43,450 nt of DNA from Peptococcaceae bacterium (GCA_017656185.1 JACDOK010000018.1:1-43450), one strand, 5' to 3'. Shown: positions 26,098 to 34,284, numbered from the stretch's first letter. Program-made: numbers and translations. Notes: a model not told the origin generated them from the sequence alone.

Positions 26098-26100
26098 GTG

Positions 26101-29100
26101 TTACTCTTTGCGACTTAACATTGCTTCGACTTGAGGCAGCACCTGGGAAGTAAAGATGGTCACGAGGTCGGGATCGAATTGGGTTCCGGCGCTGCGGTGC
26201 AGCTCGGCCACTGCTTGTGATGACGGCATCGCCTTGCGGTACGGCCGGTCATTGATCATGGCATCATAAGCATCGAGGATAGCGAGTACACGGCAGGCCA
26301 GCGGGATATCTTCTCCGGCCAGCCCGGCAGGATAGCCACTGCCGTCCCACCTTTCGTGGTGATGGAGGATAAGATCGGCAATCGGAGCAAGTTCTGGTGA
26401 AGCCAATGCGATGTGGTATCCTGCTTCACAATGGCGCTGCATTTCCTTACGTTCGCTTTCGGTGAGCGGGCCTGCTTTAAAAAGAATATCACCGGGCACG
26501 GCAATTTTACCGATGTCGTGCAGCAGGGTCAGTAGTTCAAGATGTTCGAGGTCATTGGCGCTCAGTCCCACTGCTTGGCCAAAAATAGTGGCTGCCAGCA
26601 CCAAGCGCTCCCCGTGGGCGCCCGTCAGATGGTCTCTTTCGTTCAGGGCTACCTGTAGGGATTTGACGATTGACTGGCGCATTTCCGGTTTACGGGCCAT
26701 TTTATGGCGATACATTGCGGCATCGGCTTCTTTAAGAACGTCCTGAATACTGGATAAGCCACTGGCGGTGGACGAACACCCCACCGACAGGCTGATGTGA
26801 AGATCGGGATGCTCAGCATTGTGGGCCTTTACGGCCTCTAGAATTTCCTCACACTTGCCTTCCGCCACTGCAGTTGACGCCCGTGGCAAAACAACGGCGA
26901 ACTCGTCACCCCCGATGCGGGCAATGATATCATTTTTACGAAAGGGTTTGCGCAGCACCCGGGCTGCAGCCTGGAGCAGTTCATCACCCTTCGCATGGCC
27001 CAAACTATCATTAATGATTTTCAGGTTGTCAAGATCGGCCATGATGATGCTGATGGGACGGCTGTGCGGTGCGGCTTCAAGATTTTGCAGCGTTTCATCG
27101 AAATACAGGCGGTTGTAAAGACCGGTTAATTTATCGCGAATGCTGAGATCCCTAAGTTTACGGTGGAGGGTTTTTAATTCCTCGTGCTGGCGCCGCTGCT
27201 GTTCTTCCGCCTTTTTGCGTTCCGTTATATCCCGGGCTACACCTTCAATCCCTAGAAAATCCTGTCCGGGGCCGTAGCGGGCACGTGCAAAGACTTCAAA
27301 ATCCAGCGCGATCCCGTTTTTATGTTTGAGTTTTAACTCGGTGCGCACAATTTCTTCCCGGCCGGTAAAAAGGTTTTGCCAAATCTTGCGTGCCGCAGGG
27401 AGGTAAGTTTCATCAACAACATGCAAAAAATGCCTTCCTATCACTTCATTCAAAGGATATCCCAGCATTTTGGATCCGGCGGGGTTGGCAAAGGCGATCC
27501 GGCCCTGCTCGTCCAAACGAAATACGATATCGGGAAGATTTTTTACAAATTCACGGTAATCCTCTTCAATTAACTGGTGATCGGTAATGTCCAGGGCAAA
27601 ACCGATATATTCCACCAGTTGATCATTATGTATAACCGGTATCCTGTGGTCCAAAACAGTTCTGATGCTGCCGTCAGCGCGTACCAGGTTGATCTTGCGC
27701 TGTACCGGTTCCATGTCTCCGTACGATGACGGATCTAAAAACGGTTTTATTTCTCCCCGGCCGGTAACGGTTTGAGGTTTTAGGGCCTTATCGGAACCGA
27801 AAAGGGTTCGCGCTTCGTTGTTGAGAGGGAATACGATGTTATGCTCAAACAGCGGTTTGTAAACACCGAAAGGAGCGTTTTCAACCAGGGTACGGTATAT
27901 ATTTTCTGACCGGCTCAAAGCGCTTACCAGCCGGGCGTTTTCGATGGCTACCGCGGCCTGGTCGGCGACATTCACTGCCAGTTCCACGTCGATCCCGGTG
28001 AACTTGCGGGGTTTAAAGTTGGTCAGCGCCAAAGCACCAATGGTACGTTCACCAATCTTGAGCGGCACGCTTAGAACGCTTTTGACCCCGGCTTCTATAA
28101 AATCCGGTATGGCTTGGGGAAACGACGGGTAATCCTCTATCACTACGGGCTTGCCCTCCGTGATCGTGCGACCGGTCACTCCGGTATCGGCATTGAACTC
28201 AACCTCTGATAATGTTTTGGGATAACTACTAGACAAATAAGGGCAGCTTAATCGCCCGGTTTGTTCGTCCAGGATGGCAATTAAACCACTGTCGGTACGG
28301 ACCAAAGATTGGGCCAAAACCACTACTTCGGGAAGCAGCTCGTCCAAGTTCCGCTGCTGGGCAATACGCGAGGCCACTTTATTCAATTGCTGCTGTCTAA
28401 AAAGGTGATCTTGGGTTTCTCCGTGCAGGCGGGCCCGTTCCAAAGCGATGGAAGTATGGTTGGCAGCCAAGGAAAGGAGTCGTATCTCTTCATCACTAAA
28501 GCGGCGAACGTTGTTGTTGTGCACGGCCAACATACCCGTTACCCGGTCACCGGTTATAATGGGTACCGTTACGCCGGAGGCAACTTTATGAAGATCCAGG
28601 AGCGGATTTGGACACTGCGCGCAAGGAGAATTGTTCGGAAACCAAATAACGGGCTTTTTTTGTAAAACGGGACAACTCTTGTTACAAGCAGTGCGGCCAA
28701 TGGTCTCCGCATCCCAGCCGTGGACGGCAAGGACCGTAAACCGGCTGCCGGTGTGATCCAGCATGGCCACGGCTCCCCGGTCAAGGCTGAAATGATCTAC
28801 TATGATCCCAAGGGCCCGGCCGGCCGCCTCAATGATATCCTGCTGCGGTAAAAGGGATTTGGACAGCCTGAATAACAGTGTCTGTTCATTTTGCAGGGTA
28901 GAACGGGTTTGAGCATGTAATTGTGCTCTTTCCCAGGCTATGGCGGTCTGGTTGGCTATGAGGGAAAGAATGCGCAGTTTGCGCTTGCCGGGGATATATT
29001 TGCGATTCCAAGCCGCTATAACGGTGCCGGGAACACGTCCCTCGCCGGACAACATAGGGGTAATAACGGCCGATACCGTTCCTAAAGACTTAAGGTTGGG

Positions 29101-29418
29101 CATAAAGAAACGTTTTTCCTGATCCAAATCCGGTATAATTACTGGCTGGCGCATTTGGGCGGCGTAGCCGCTGCCCGAACCGGATAACGGGTAACGATAC
29201 CCAATCAAACTTTGAATATTGCCAAGACCGGTCGTAAATTCCATACAATCCTCGTCCGGTTTAAACAGGCTGATTACCAGATTGTCAGCCGGTAAAAGCT
29301 GTGCCAGATGTCTCAACCCCAAATTGAGCACCTTTTGGGGATCAAGTGTTGCCAGAAGCTGCTCGGAAAAATGAAGGAGGTATTTTTGCAGCATGCTTTC
29401 GTTCCGGATACTTACCAT
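26101..29418 (-). CDS. Multidomain c-di-GMP protein: three GAF, PAS, GGDEF, HD-GYP
   Basis: The 1105-residue cytoplasmic sensor has three GAF domains (about 15-170, 185-340, 345-500), two PAS regions (about 510-625, 625-760), GGDEF (about 780-925) and HD-GYP (about 935-1100). GGDEF is intact (RIGGDEFAVVL), with the inhibitory I-site RKND five residues before it. HD-GYP has LLHDIGK and HHERWDGSGYPAG. It could thus both make and degrade c-di-GMP. The second GAF holds a four-Cys cluster (CNKSC and CAQC). The start is the ATG seven bases after AAGGAGGTG. It is transcribed alone. Confidence 0.93.
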   Translation of the reverse strand: MVSIRNESMLQKYLLHFSEQLLATLDPQKVLNLGLRHLAQLLPADNLVISLFKPDEDCMEFTTGLGNIQSLIGYRYPLSGSGSGYAAQMRQPVIIPDLDQEKRFFMPNLKSLGTVSAVITPMLSGEGRVPGTVIAAWNRKYIPGKRKLRILSLIANQTAIAWERAQLHAQTRSTLQNEQTLLFRLSKSLLPQQDIIEAAGRALGIIVDHFSLDRGAVAMLDHTGSRFTVLAVHGWDAETIGRTACNKSCPVLQKKPVIWFPNNSPCAQCPNPLLDLHKVASGVTVPIITGDRVTGMLAVHNNNVRRFSDEEIRLLSLAANHTSIALERARLHGETQDHLFRQQQLNKVASRIAQQRNLDELLPEVVVLAQSLVRTDSGLIAILDEQTGRLSCPYLSSSYPKTLSEVEFNADTGVTGRTITEGKPVVIEDYPSFPQAIPDFIEAGVKSVLSVPLKIGERTIGALALTNFKPRKFTGIDVELAVNVADQAAVAIENARLVSALSRSENIYRTLVENAPFGVYKPLFEHNIVFPLNNEARTLFGSDKALKPQTVTGRGEIKPFLDPSSYGDMEPVQRKINLVRADGSIRTVLDHRIPVIHNDQLVEYIGFALDITDHQLIEEDYREFVKNLPDIVFRLDEQGRIAFANPAGSKMLGYPLNEVIGRHFLHVVDETYLPAARKIWQNLFTGREEIVRTELKLKHKNGIALDFEVFARARYGPGQDFLGIEGVARDITERKKAEEQQRRQHEELKTLHRKLRDLSIRDKLTGLYNRLYFDETLQNLEAAPHSRPISIIMADLDNLKIINDSLGHAKGDELLQAAARVLRKPFRKNDIIARIGGDEFAVVLPRASTAVAEGKCEEILEAVKAHNAEHPDLHISLSVGCSSTASGLSSIQDVLKEADAAMYRHKMARKPEMRQSIVKSLQVALNERDHLTGAHGERLVLAATIFGQAVGLSANDLEHLELLTLLHDIGKIAVPGDILFKAGPLTESERKEMQRHCEAGYHIALASPELAPIADLILHHHERWDGSGYPAGLAGEDIPLACRVLAILDAYDAMINDRPYRKAMPSSQAVAELHRSAGTQFDPDLVTIFTSQVLPQVEAMLSRKE

Positions 29419-29545
29419 AGCTGCCCACCTCCTTGTCACCAGCGAGAGAGTTCTGTAGAGTATATTTTTTACACTGTAGTAAAATGTTCCTTCATATAAC
29501 TTGTCGACTCTTATAGATTTACTTATTATTTATATCAACCACCTC

Positions 29546-29574
29546 TTGAAAAATAGCCTGTTTTGAGGTATAAT
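29546..29574 (+). promoter_or_regulatory. Sigma-A promoter of tRNA-Cys
   Basis: TTGAAA and TATAAT are separated by 17 bases, and the -10 box ends 16 bases before the mature tRNA 5' end. Confidence 0.88.
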
Positions 29575-29590
29575 GAGTTTTGCTGAGCGG

Positions 29591-29666
29591 GGCGGCATAG
29601 CCAAGTGGCTAAGGCGCGGGACTGCAAATCCTGTATTCCCCGGTTCAAATCCGGGTGCCGCCTCCA
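29591..29666 (+). tRNA. tRNA-Cys (anticodon GCA)
   Basis: GGCGGCA pairs with TGCCGCC, followed by T and encoded CCA. The anticodon loop CTGCAAA gives GCA, and the T-arm CCCCGGTTCAAATCCGGG is regular. It has its own promoter and terminator. Confidence 0.96.
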
Positions 29667-29687
29667 ATTTTAAACCAGTGAAAATAA

Positions 29688-29721
29688 GGGCGTAGAGCAA
29701 TTAAGCTCTACGCCTTGTTTT
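29688..29721 (+). terminator. Terminator of tRNA-Cys
   Basis: GGCGTAGAGC pairs with GCTCTACGCC around AATTAA and is followed by TTGTTTTAT. Confidence 0.9.
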
Positions 29722-29769
29722 ATAAACCAGCCTTTCATACCTGTTTTTGATACCACGAAGGAAGCCAAA

Positions 29770-29955
29770 CGTAACATAGGTAATTGGTAATTGGTAATTG
29801 AGAAGCTGTTTGTCTACTAGCGTTTTTTACGTTTTAGGCCCTAGATATATCTACCTAAGCCAAAATTATCATTTGGCCAAACCGGTTTGATAATAAGACA
29901 ATCTTACTCAATTACCAGTTACCCCACTCCTCACTCATCCCTCACTCCTTACATC
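29770..29955. repeat. Repeat island with terminal inverted repeats, upstream of cdaA
   Basis: GGTAATTGGTAATTGAG near 29780 and CTCAATTACCAGTTACC near 29908 form 17-bp inverted repeats with one mismatch, enclosing about 110 bases without an open frame. The right end runs into CACTCCTCACTCATCCCTCACTC-type units like those at 25450 and 31080. The structure recalls a small non-autonomous element, but no transposase is present and target-site duplication is not clear. Confidence 0.6.
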
Positions 29956-30032
29956 TCTCACAATGCAGGTTTGGGGTGACCGGTGTCGAATATTAGTATA
30001 TTTATTGAAATAAACCTTCCGAGGTGGCCTCT

Positions 30033-30845
30033 ATGGAAATGACACTTGAAATCTTATTACATATCCTCGATGTTCTCATTGTAGCTTTTATCGCTTATAA
30101 AATCCTGATTATCTTTAGAGGTACTCGGGCCATGCAGCTGCTTAAAGGGCTGCTGGTCCTGGTAGCGCTTACCGGTCTGGCCTACTGGCGCCGGGAGGAT
30201 ATGCCTATCCTGCATTGGACCCTGAATAACGTTTGGACCATGGCCTTCGTGGCCATTCCGCTTATCTTTCAGCCTGAACTGCGTAGTATGCTGGAAAAAC
30301 TGGGCCGGGGCCACCCTTTCGGGGCTTTTTGGCATAACCAGGAACAGGGTCGTGCCGTTATTGCCGAAATTACCGAAGCGGTTAAGGAATTAGCCGCTGC
30401 CAAAACAGGAGCCCTGATTGCCATTGAACGCAGCACGGGTCTTAAAGAATACAGCGAAACCGGCGTAAAAATTGACGGTTTGGTTACCAAGCCCCTTCTG
30501 GTACAAATTTTCCATCCCCGCACACCTTTACACGACGGTGCCGTAATTATCAAGGATCAGCGGATAGTAGCGGCCAGCTGTTACTTTCCCTTGAGCGACA
30601 ACGAACAGTTGGCCCAGAACTTGGGTTCACGCCACCGGGCCGGAGTGGGGCTCACTGAGCAGTCCGATGCCCTCGTAGTGATCGTGTCCGAAGAAACCGG
30701 CACAATATCGGTAGCCGAGGATGGTAAAATAACAAGGTATCTTGATATCGAAGGGCTAACTTATTTATTGGAAGCGAAACTGATACCGGAAAGCAAGCTC
30801 CCCCGGCGTTTGCGGGACAAGAAAAACAAAAACAGACAGGATTGA
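30033..30845 (+). CDS. cdaA: Diadenylate cyclase CdaA
   Basis: The roughly 270-residue protein has three N-terminal membrane helices and a C-terminal DAC domain with the catalytic motifs DGA (about residues 168-170) and RHR (about 200-202). It makes c-di-AMP from two ATP at the membrane. The ATG at 30033 after GAGGTGG is preferred to a GTG at 30024 that overlaps the site. In most Firmicutes cdaA is followed by cdaR and glmM; here it stands alone between repeat islands. Its product is the expected ligand of the riboswitch at 13395-13540. Confidence 0.95.
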   Translation: MEMTLEILLHILDVLIVAFIAYKILIIFRGTRAMQLLKGLLVLVALTGLAYWRREDMPILHWTLNNVWTMAFVAIPLIFQPELRSMLEKLGRGHPFGAFWHNQEQGRAVIAEITEAVKELAAAKTGALIAIERSTGLKEYSETGVKIDGLVTKPLLVQIFHPRTPLHDGAVIIKDQRIVAASCYFPLSDNEQLAQNLGSRHRAGVGLTEQSDALVVIVSEETGTISVAEDGKITRYLDIEGLTYLLEAKLIPESKLPRRLRDKKNKNRQD

Positions 30846-30850
30846 CTGAT

Positions 30851-31260
30851 CAGTAAGTAGTAAGTAGTAAGTAGTAAGTAGTAAGTAGTAAGCAGGAAGC
30901 AGTAATTCTTAGGGCATTCTTTTTAGGTCCGGGAGGGTCACAGACCCTCCCCTACATTCTATATAAGTTACCCAATTACTAATTACCCGTTCTAACATAG
31001 CTCAGCTAGATAAGTTAACCGGAAAAGGCGGCACGAACTAGAGAAAATCCAAACATCCTTAATCACCAGTTACCCCTCACGACTTCTTCTGCTCACTGCT
31101 CCCTGCTTACCGCTTCCTGCTTCCTGCTTACTCCTCACGCCTTACCCTTTACCCCTTACTAATCACCCACTCTGACGCAACTTAGTACTACAAACAATAA
31201 CAGCACAGATAATCCACCTAAAGAAAGCTGGCAGCGCCTTAATTACCAATTGCCAACACT
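30851..31260. repeat. Heptad repeat island downstream of cdaA
   Basis: It opens with at least five tandem copies of TAGTAAG (30852-30892), followed by CAGGAAG and CAGTAAT. From about 31085 the reverse complement of the same units appears (CTGCTTACCGCTTCCTGCTTCC). The two ends could therefore form a large imperfect hairpin around about 180 bases of unique sequence. Shorter TAATTACC-type pieces lie in between. No coding frame with a ribosome binding site is present. Confidence 0.7.
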
Positions 31261-31432
31261 ATCAACAGCACCTTAGTAAGGTTAGCCCAATTCTGGCTGC
31301 AGTAAAACATTAGATAAGAACTAAAGACATACTTCCCCACGCTGCCGTTCGCATTTCTTCCACAAAATTAGCTACAATGGCTTATGGTTTAAGCATAAAC
31401 GGCACAAAATAAGGAAAACACTTTTTGGGAGG

Positions 31433-31957
31433 ATGCATATACGCAGGATGGGAAAACGATGGCTTGTCTTGACAATCGCGGGAGTTTCGCTCGTGGCGGC
31501 GTTTTATGTTGGTTGGATCCGTAATACAGGCGACGGCAACTTTGGCCCTGCCGTATCCGAATATGTACTTTGGGAAACGCCGGAAGCCGAAGCGGCGACG
31601 GGACACAATATTAACATAACATTACTGGCCCGCGTCATCGAGGGCGAAGCGGGAGGAGAACCCTTTATAGGCAAAGTGGCTGTGGGAGCCGTTATTCTCA
31701 ACCGCATTCGTGATGCCCGCTTTCCTAACACGCTCAGCGGGGTAGTATTTCAGCCCCTGGCTTTTGAATCGGTAGCCAATGGCCGCATCTGGGAACCGGT
31801 ATCCCAGGAGTCGTACCGTGCCGCCCGGCTGGCGCTGGCAGGATGGGATCCGACACATAACGCGCTGTATTTCTGGAACCCGGCCAAACGGGTAAGCCGC
31901 TGGATTTGGACGCGTACTATTTTCACCCAAATCGGGAAACACGTGTTCGGAAGGTAA
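31433..31957 (+). CDS. sleB: SleB-type cell wall hydrolase
   Basis: The 174-residue protein has an N-terminal signal anchor (LVLTIAGVSLVAAFYVGW) and a C-terminal hydrolase domain: LLARVIEGEAGGEPFIGKVAVGAVILNR with the catalytic Glu, and YFWNPAKRVSRWIW. SleB is a spore-cortex lytic enzyme used in germination. The peptidoglycan-binding domain usual in Bacillus SleB is absent, as in many clostridial forms. GGGAGG directly abuts the ATG at 31433, so the ATG at 31448 may be the true start. It is 12 bases upstream of ypeB, the classic pair. Confidence 0.9.
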   Translation: MHIRRMGKRWLVLTIAGVSLVAAFYVGWIRNTGDGNFGPAVSEYVLWETPEAEAATGHNINITLLARVIEGEAGGEPFIGKVAVGAVILNRIRDARFPNTLSGVVFQPLAFESVANGRIWEPVSQESYRAARLALAGWDPTHNALYFWNPAKRVSRWIWTRTIFTQIGKHVFGR

Positions 31958-31969
31958 GGGGGTTGGCTG

Positions 31970-33340
31970 ATGAGTAAAAGATTAATATTACCAGCTTTTG
32001 TCGGTTTGCTTGTCGTAGCAGCTGTATGGGCTTGGGGCCTTGAACAGTCCAGGGCACGAGCAAGTCTGCAGAATATGTTAAATGCGCAGTACCAAAACGC
32101 TTTTTACAGTACCTTGACCCGCATCAACAACCTGGATGCATTGTTGGGCAAAGAAACAGTAGCTTCCGGGGAACAGCGGGCCATTCTGTTGGCTGATATT
32201 TGGCAGGAGGCTATCCAGGCACAGGCCAGCTTGACCCAGCTGCCGGTGCGCGATGTGGTCCTGTCTCAGACGGCCAAGTTTCTCGCCCAGGTAGGTGATT
32301 ATGCCCACAGTTTGATGCATGATCTAGCCCGTGGAAAGCAGATTTCGGCCCAAGAGCAGGACAAACTCCGAGAGATGCGCCGGCAGATGGCCACGCTGAA
32401 TAAGGAACTGCAAGAAATGGAGCGGGAAATCAATAAAAACGGTGCCGGGTACTGGGAAATTGCCGACCAGTTCCGTTCACGACCGGCGGCCCGCAAACCG
32501 CACACACCTGCTCCTGGTGAAGAAACCTTCAATGCCATCAACCGGGAAATTGAACAAATGCCCACGTTGATATACGACGGGCCGTTTTCGGATCATTTGG
32601 AGCGGCAAAAGCCTTTGGCATTAAAAGGTAAGAAAATGATCAGTGAAGCTGAGGCCAGGTCTCGCGCCTTAAAATTAATTGACGGGCAGGACGGGGTTAA
32701 CTACCAGGCCCGTGTGACAGGAAGCACCTTGGGACGGCTGCCCTCCTACCGGGTGGTAATTAAGGGACGGGGGCAGGGTCCCGACAAGAGCATCACCGTT
32801 GATATTTCAAAACATGGGGGCGAACCGGTATGGATGCTGCTGGCCCGCTCTGTAGGGAGCCCCAAATTGAATGTTGATGAAGGACGTGCTCGTGCAAAGG
32901 CCTATCTGGCCAAAATCGGTAAGCCCAATATGGTGGCTACTTATTGGGAGCGTAACGATAATACCGTGACCTACAACTTTGCCGGTAAAGAAAACGGGGT
33001 CATAATCTACCCGGACCTGATTAAGGTCACCGTCGCCCTTGATAACGGCCAGGTAGTCGGCATGGAAGCTGCCGGCTACCTTATGCAGCATCACGAACGG
33101 GATATTGCACAGCCCAGGCTCAGCGAAGCCGAAGCCCGCAAGCAGGTTGCTCCGGCATTGAACCCCGGTAATGGCCGCCTGGCGATTATCCCTACTGACG
33201 GCGGTGGGGAGGTACTGACCTATGAATTCCGGGGCCGCTCAGACGGTGCGGAATACTTGGTGTATATCAATGCCAATGACGGAAATACCGAAAAGATTCT
33301 GCAGCTGCAGGACACTAAAAACGGAACCCTGGTAATGTAA
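31970..33340 (+). CDS. ypeB: Germination protein YpeB
   Basis: The 456-residue protein has an N-terminal membrane anchor, a helical domain with YQNAFYSTLTRINNLDALLGK, and three C-terminal PepSY/YPEB repeats (near EAEARSRALKLIDG, GRARAKAYLAKIG and EAEARKQVAPAL). YpeB is needed to stabilise and localise SleB in the spore inner membrane/cortex. It begins 12 bases after sleB with GGGGG upstream. The pair marks the organism as a spore former. Confidence 0.94.
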   Translation: MSKRLILPAFVGLLVVAAVWAWGLEQSRARASLQNMLNAQYQNAFYSTLTRINNLDALLGKETVASGEQRAILLADIWQEAIQAQASLTQLPVRDVVLSQTAKFLAQVGDYAHSLMHDLARGKQISAQEQDKLREMRRQMATLNKELQEMEREINKNGAGYWEIADQFRSRPAARKPHTPAPGEETFNAINREIEQMPTLIYDGPFSDHLERQKPLALKGKKMISEAEARSRALKLIDGQDGVNYQARVTGSTLGRLPSYRVVIKGRGQGPDKSITVDISKHGGEPVWMLLARSVGSPKLNVDEGRARAKAYLAKIGKPNMVATYWERNDNTVTYNFAGKENGVIIYPDLIKVTVALDNGQVVGMEAAGYLMQHHERDIAQPRLSEAEARKQVAPALNPGNGRLAIIPTDGGGEVLTYEFRGRSDGAEYLVYINANDGNTEKILQLQDTKNGTLVM

Positions 33341-33371
33341 TCTTCTTTGTTGAGTCTAGCACCAAGACAGA

Positions 33372-33405
33372 AGAGGATGTGACACGCAAGTCACATCCTC
33401 TCTTT
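33372..33405 (+). terminator. Terminator of sleB-ypeB
   Basis: AGAGGATGTGAC pairs with GTCACATCCTCT around ACGCAA, followed by CTTTCC. The 12-bp stem is strong and could also stop the convergent small-peptide transcript. Confidence 0.85.
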
Positions 33406-33437
33406 CCATTAAGGAAGGTGTCTTTTGGGTCTGCTGA

Positions 33438-33527
33438 TTAGAAATCAAAAAAGATAATAAGCAGGAACAAAATGATTATCAGAGTAAAGAAACGGCGCCT
33501 AAAAAAGAGGTCGCTGCCGAGCGGCAT
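33438..33527 (-). CDS. Hydrophobic mini-protein, 29 aa (array member 1)
   Basis: It starts MPLGSDLFFRRRFF and continues as a hydrophobic helix LIIILFLLIIFF. A perfect AAGGAGGG site lies eight bases before the ATG. The layout of a short polar head followed by one membrane helix matches the other peptides in the array and resembles YjcZ-like sporulation mini-proteins. It follows member 2 by 18 bases, so the two are likely co-transcribed. Confidence 0.65.
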   Translation of the reverse strand: MPLGSDLFFRRRFFTLIIILFLLIIFFDF

Positions 33528-33545
33528 AATATCCCTCCTTGTTTT

Positions 33546-33632
33546 TTAAATATAATATAGGAATCTGCGGCAAATGGTGATAAGGGGGTAACCGTTACGA
33601 CCAAAGATGCCGCCAAGACCACCATGTGCCAT
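33546..33632 (-). CDS. Degenerate array mini-protein, 28 aa (member 2)
   Basis: AAAGGAGGGAT precedes MAHGGLGGIFGRNG, which matches the head of members 3 and 4 (GDLGGIFGRNG). The second half (YPLITICRRFLYYI) has lost the Leu/Ile/Val membrane helix. No single frameshift restores it, so the 3' end was probably replaced. It may be a pseudogene copy or a diverged peptide. Confidence 0.5.
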   Translation of the reverse strand: MAHGGLGGIFGRNGYPLITICRRFLYYI

Positions 33633-33715
33633 CAGTATCCCTCCTTTAAATAGGTGCCAGTATATGGTAACAAATAAGAAGATGCGTTGTTTTTTGCTTG
33701 TAGTTCTTAAAAATC

Positions 33716-33743
33716 GACCCCGTCCCTACGCACGGACGGGGTC
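33716..33743 (-). terminator. Terminator downstream of array member 3
   Basis: GACCCCGTCC pairs with GGACGGGGTC; on the minus strand it is followed by GATTTTTAAG. Confidence 0.85.
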
Positions 33744-33763
33744 ATTGCATTTGTGATCTAAAA

Positions 33764-33850
33764 TTAGCCTTCCGTAGCCAGGATGATAAAGAGGATCAGC
33801 ACAATCACCAGCAAGCCGTTACGGCCAAAGATGCCGCCCAAATCTCCCAT
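33764..33850 (-). CDS. Hydrophobic mini-protein, 28 aa (array member 3)
   Basis: It starts MGDLGGIFGRNG, followed by the membrane helix LLVIVLILFIILA and ends TEG. AAGGAGGGAT lies nine bases before the ATG. It is nearly identical to member 4 and has its own terminator, so each unit looks like a separate transcript. The size, composition and site suggest a small spore-envelope peptide, inferred only from resemblance to YjcZ-like proteins and the sporulation neighbours. Confidence 0.72.
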   Translation of the reverse strand: MGDLGGIFGRNGLLVIVLILFIILATEG

Positions 33851-33937
33851 CAGCGATCCCTCCTTACAACTGTTCTGATGTCATCATACGGTAACAAGTG
33901 GGAAAATGTGACGTGGCTCGTCAGTTTTGGTCAAAAT

Positions 33938-33962
33938 GGCCCCGTCCATAAGAACGGGGCCC
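33938..33962 (-). terminator. Terminator downstream of array member 4
   Basis: GGCCCCGT pairs with ACGGGGCC around TCTTATGG, followed on the minus strand by ATTTTGACC. It is repeated exactly at 34155-34179 behind member 5. Confidence 0.82.
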
Positions 33963-33980
33963 TGTGTGGGTGCATTGCGG

Positions 33981-34067
33981 CTAAATGTCCAATGCCAGGA
34001 TGATAAAGAGGATCAACACAATCACCAGCAAACCGTTACGACCAAAGATGCCGCCCAAATCTCCCAT
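33981..34067 (-). CDS. Hydrophobic mini-protein, 28 aa (array member 4)
   Basis: It has the same head as member 3 (MGDLGGIFGRNG) and helix (LLVIVLILFIILA) and ends LDI. AAGGAGGGAT precedes the ATG. About 65 bases upstream, TCAC is followed after 17 bases by CGTATGATG, a weak match to the sigma-K pattern AC-N17-CATAnnnTA. Synonymous differences from member 3 with conserved protein sequence support coding. Confidence 0.75.
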   Translation of the reverse strand: MGDLGGIFGRNGLLVIVLILFIILALDI

Positions 34068-34154
34068 CAGCGATCCCTCCTTACAACTGTTCTGATGTCA
34101 TCATACGGTAACAAGTGGGAAAATGTGACGTGGCTCGTCAGTTTTGGTCAAAAT

Positions 34155-34179
34155 GGCCCCGTCCATAAGAACGGGGCCC
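34155..34179 (-). terminator. Terminator downstream of array member 5
   Basis: This is the exact 217-bp-shifted copy of the hairpin at 33938-33962, GGCCCCGT/ACGGGGCC followed on the minus strand by ATTTTG. Confidence 0.82.
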
Positions 34180-34197
34180 TGTGTGGGTGCATTGCGG

Positions 34198-34284
34198 CTA
34201 AATGTCCAATGCCAGGATGATAAAGAGGATCAACACGATAATCAGCAGACCGTCACGGTCAAATACACTTTCGACACTGGCCAT
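34198..34284 (-). CDS. Hydrophobic mini-protein, 28 aa (array member 5)
   Basis: It starts MASVESVFDRDG, followed by LLIIVLILFIILALDI. The second half is the same as member 4 while the head has diverged, so the helix seems to be the constrained part. AAGGAGGGAG precedes the ATG. Upstream, TCAC-N17-AATAGCATG again partly fits a sigma-K promoter. It is the outermost, oldest-looking unit of the array. Confidence 0.7.
   Translation of the reverse strand: MASVESVFDRDGLLIIVLILFIILALDI

Larger units (their letters stand above)
33780..34232. repeat. 217-bp tandem duplication within the mini-protein array
   Basis: Sequence from about 33780 to 34015 is repeated 217 bases further on. About 150 bases (33866-34015 and 34083-34232) look identical, including the promoter region, terminator and the end of the peptide gene. 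Only a few differences appear in the rest. This shows recent duplication of complete promoter-gene-terminator units. Confidence 0.88.

Noticed and set aside
29770-29955. Insertion sequence
   Set aside because: The inverted repeats enclose only about 110 bases without any transposase frame; at most a small non-autonomous element.
30851-31260. CRISPR array
   Set aside because: The units are only seven bases long and degenerate, without regular spacers or cas genes, so this is a low-complexity repeat.
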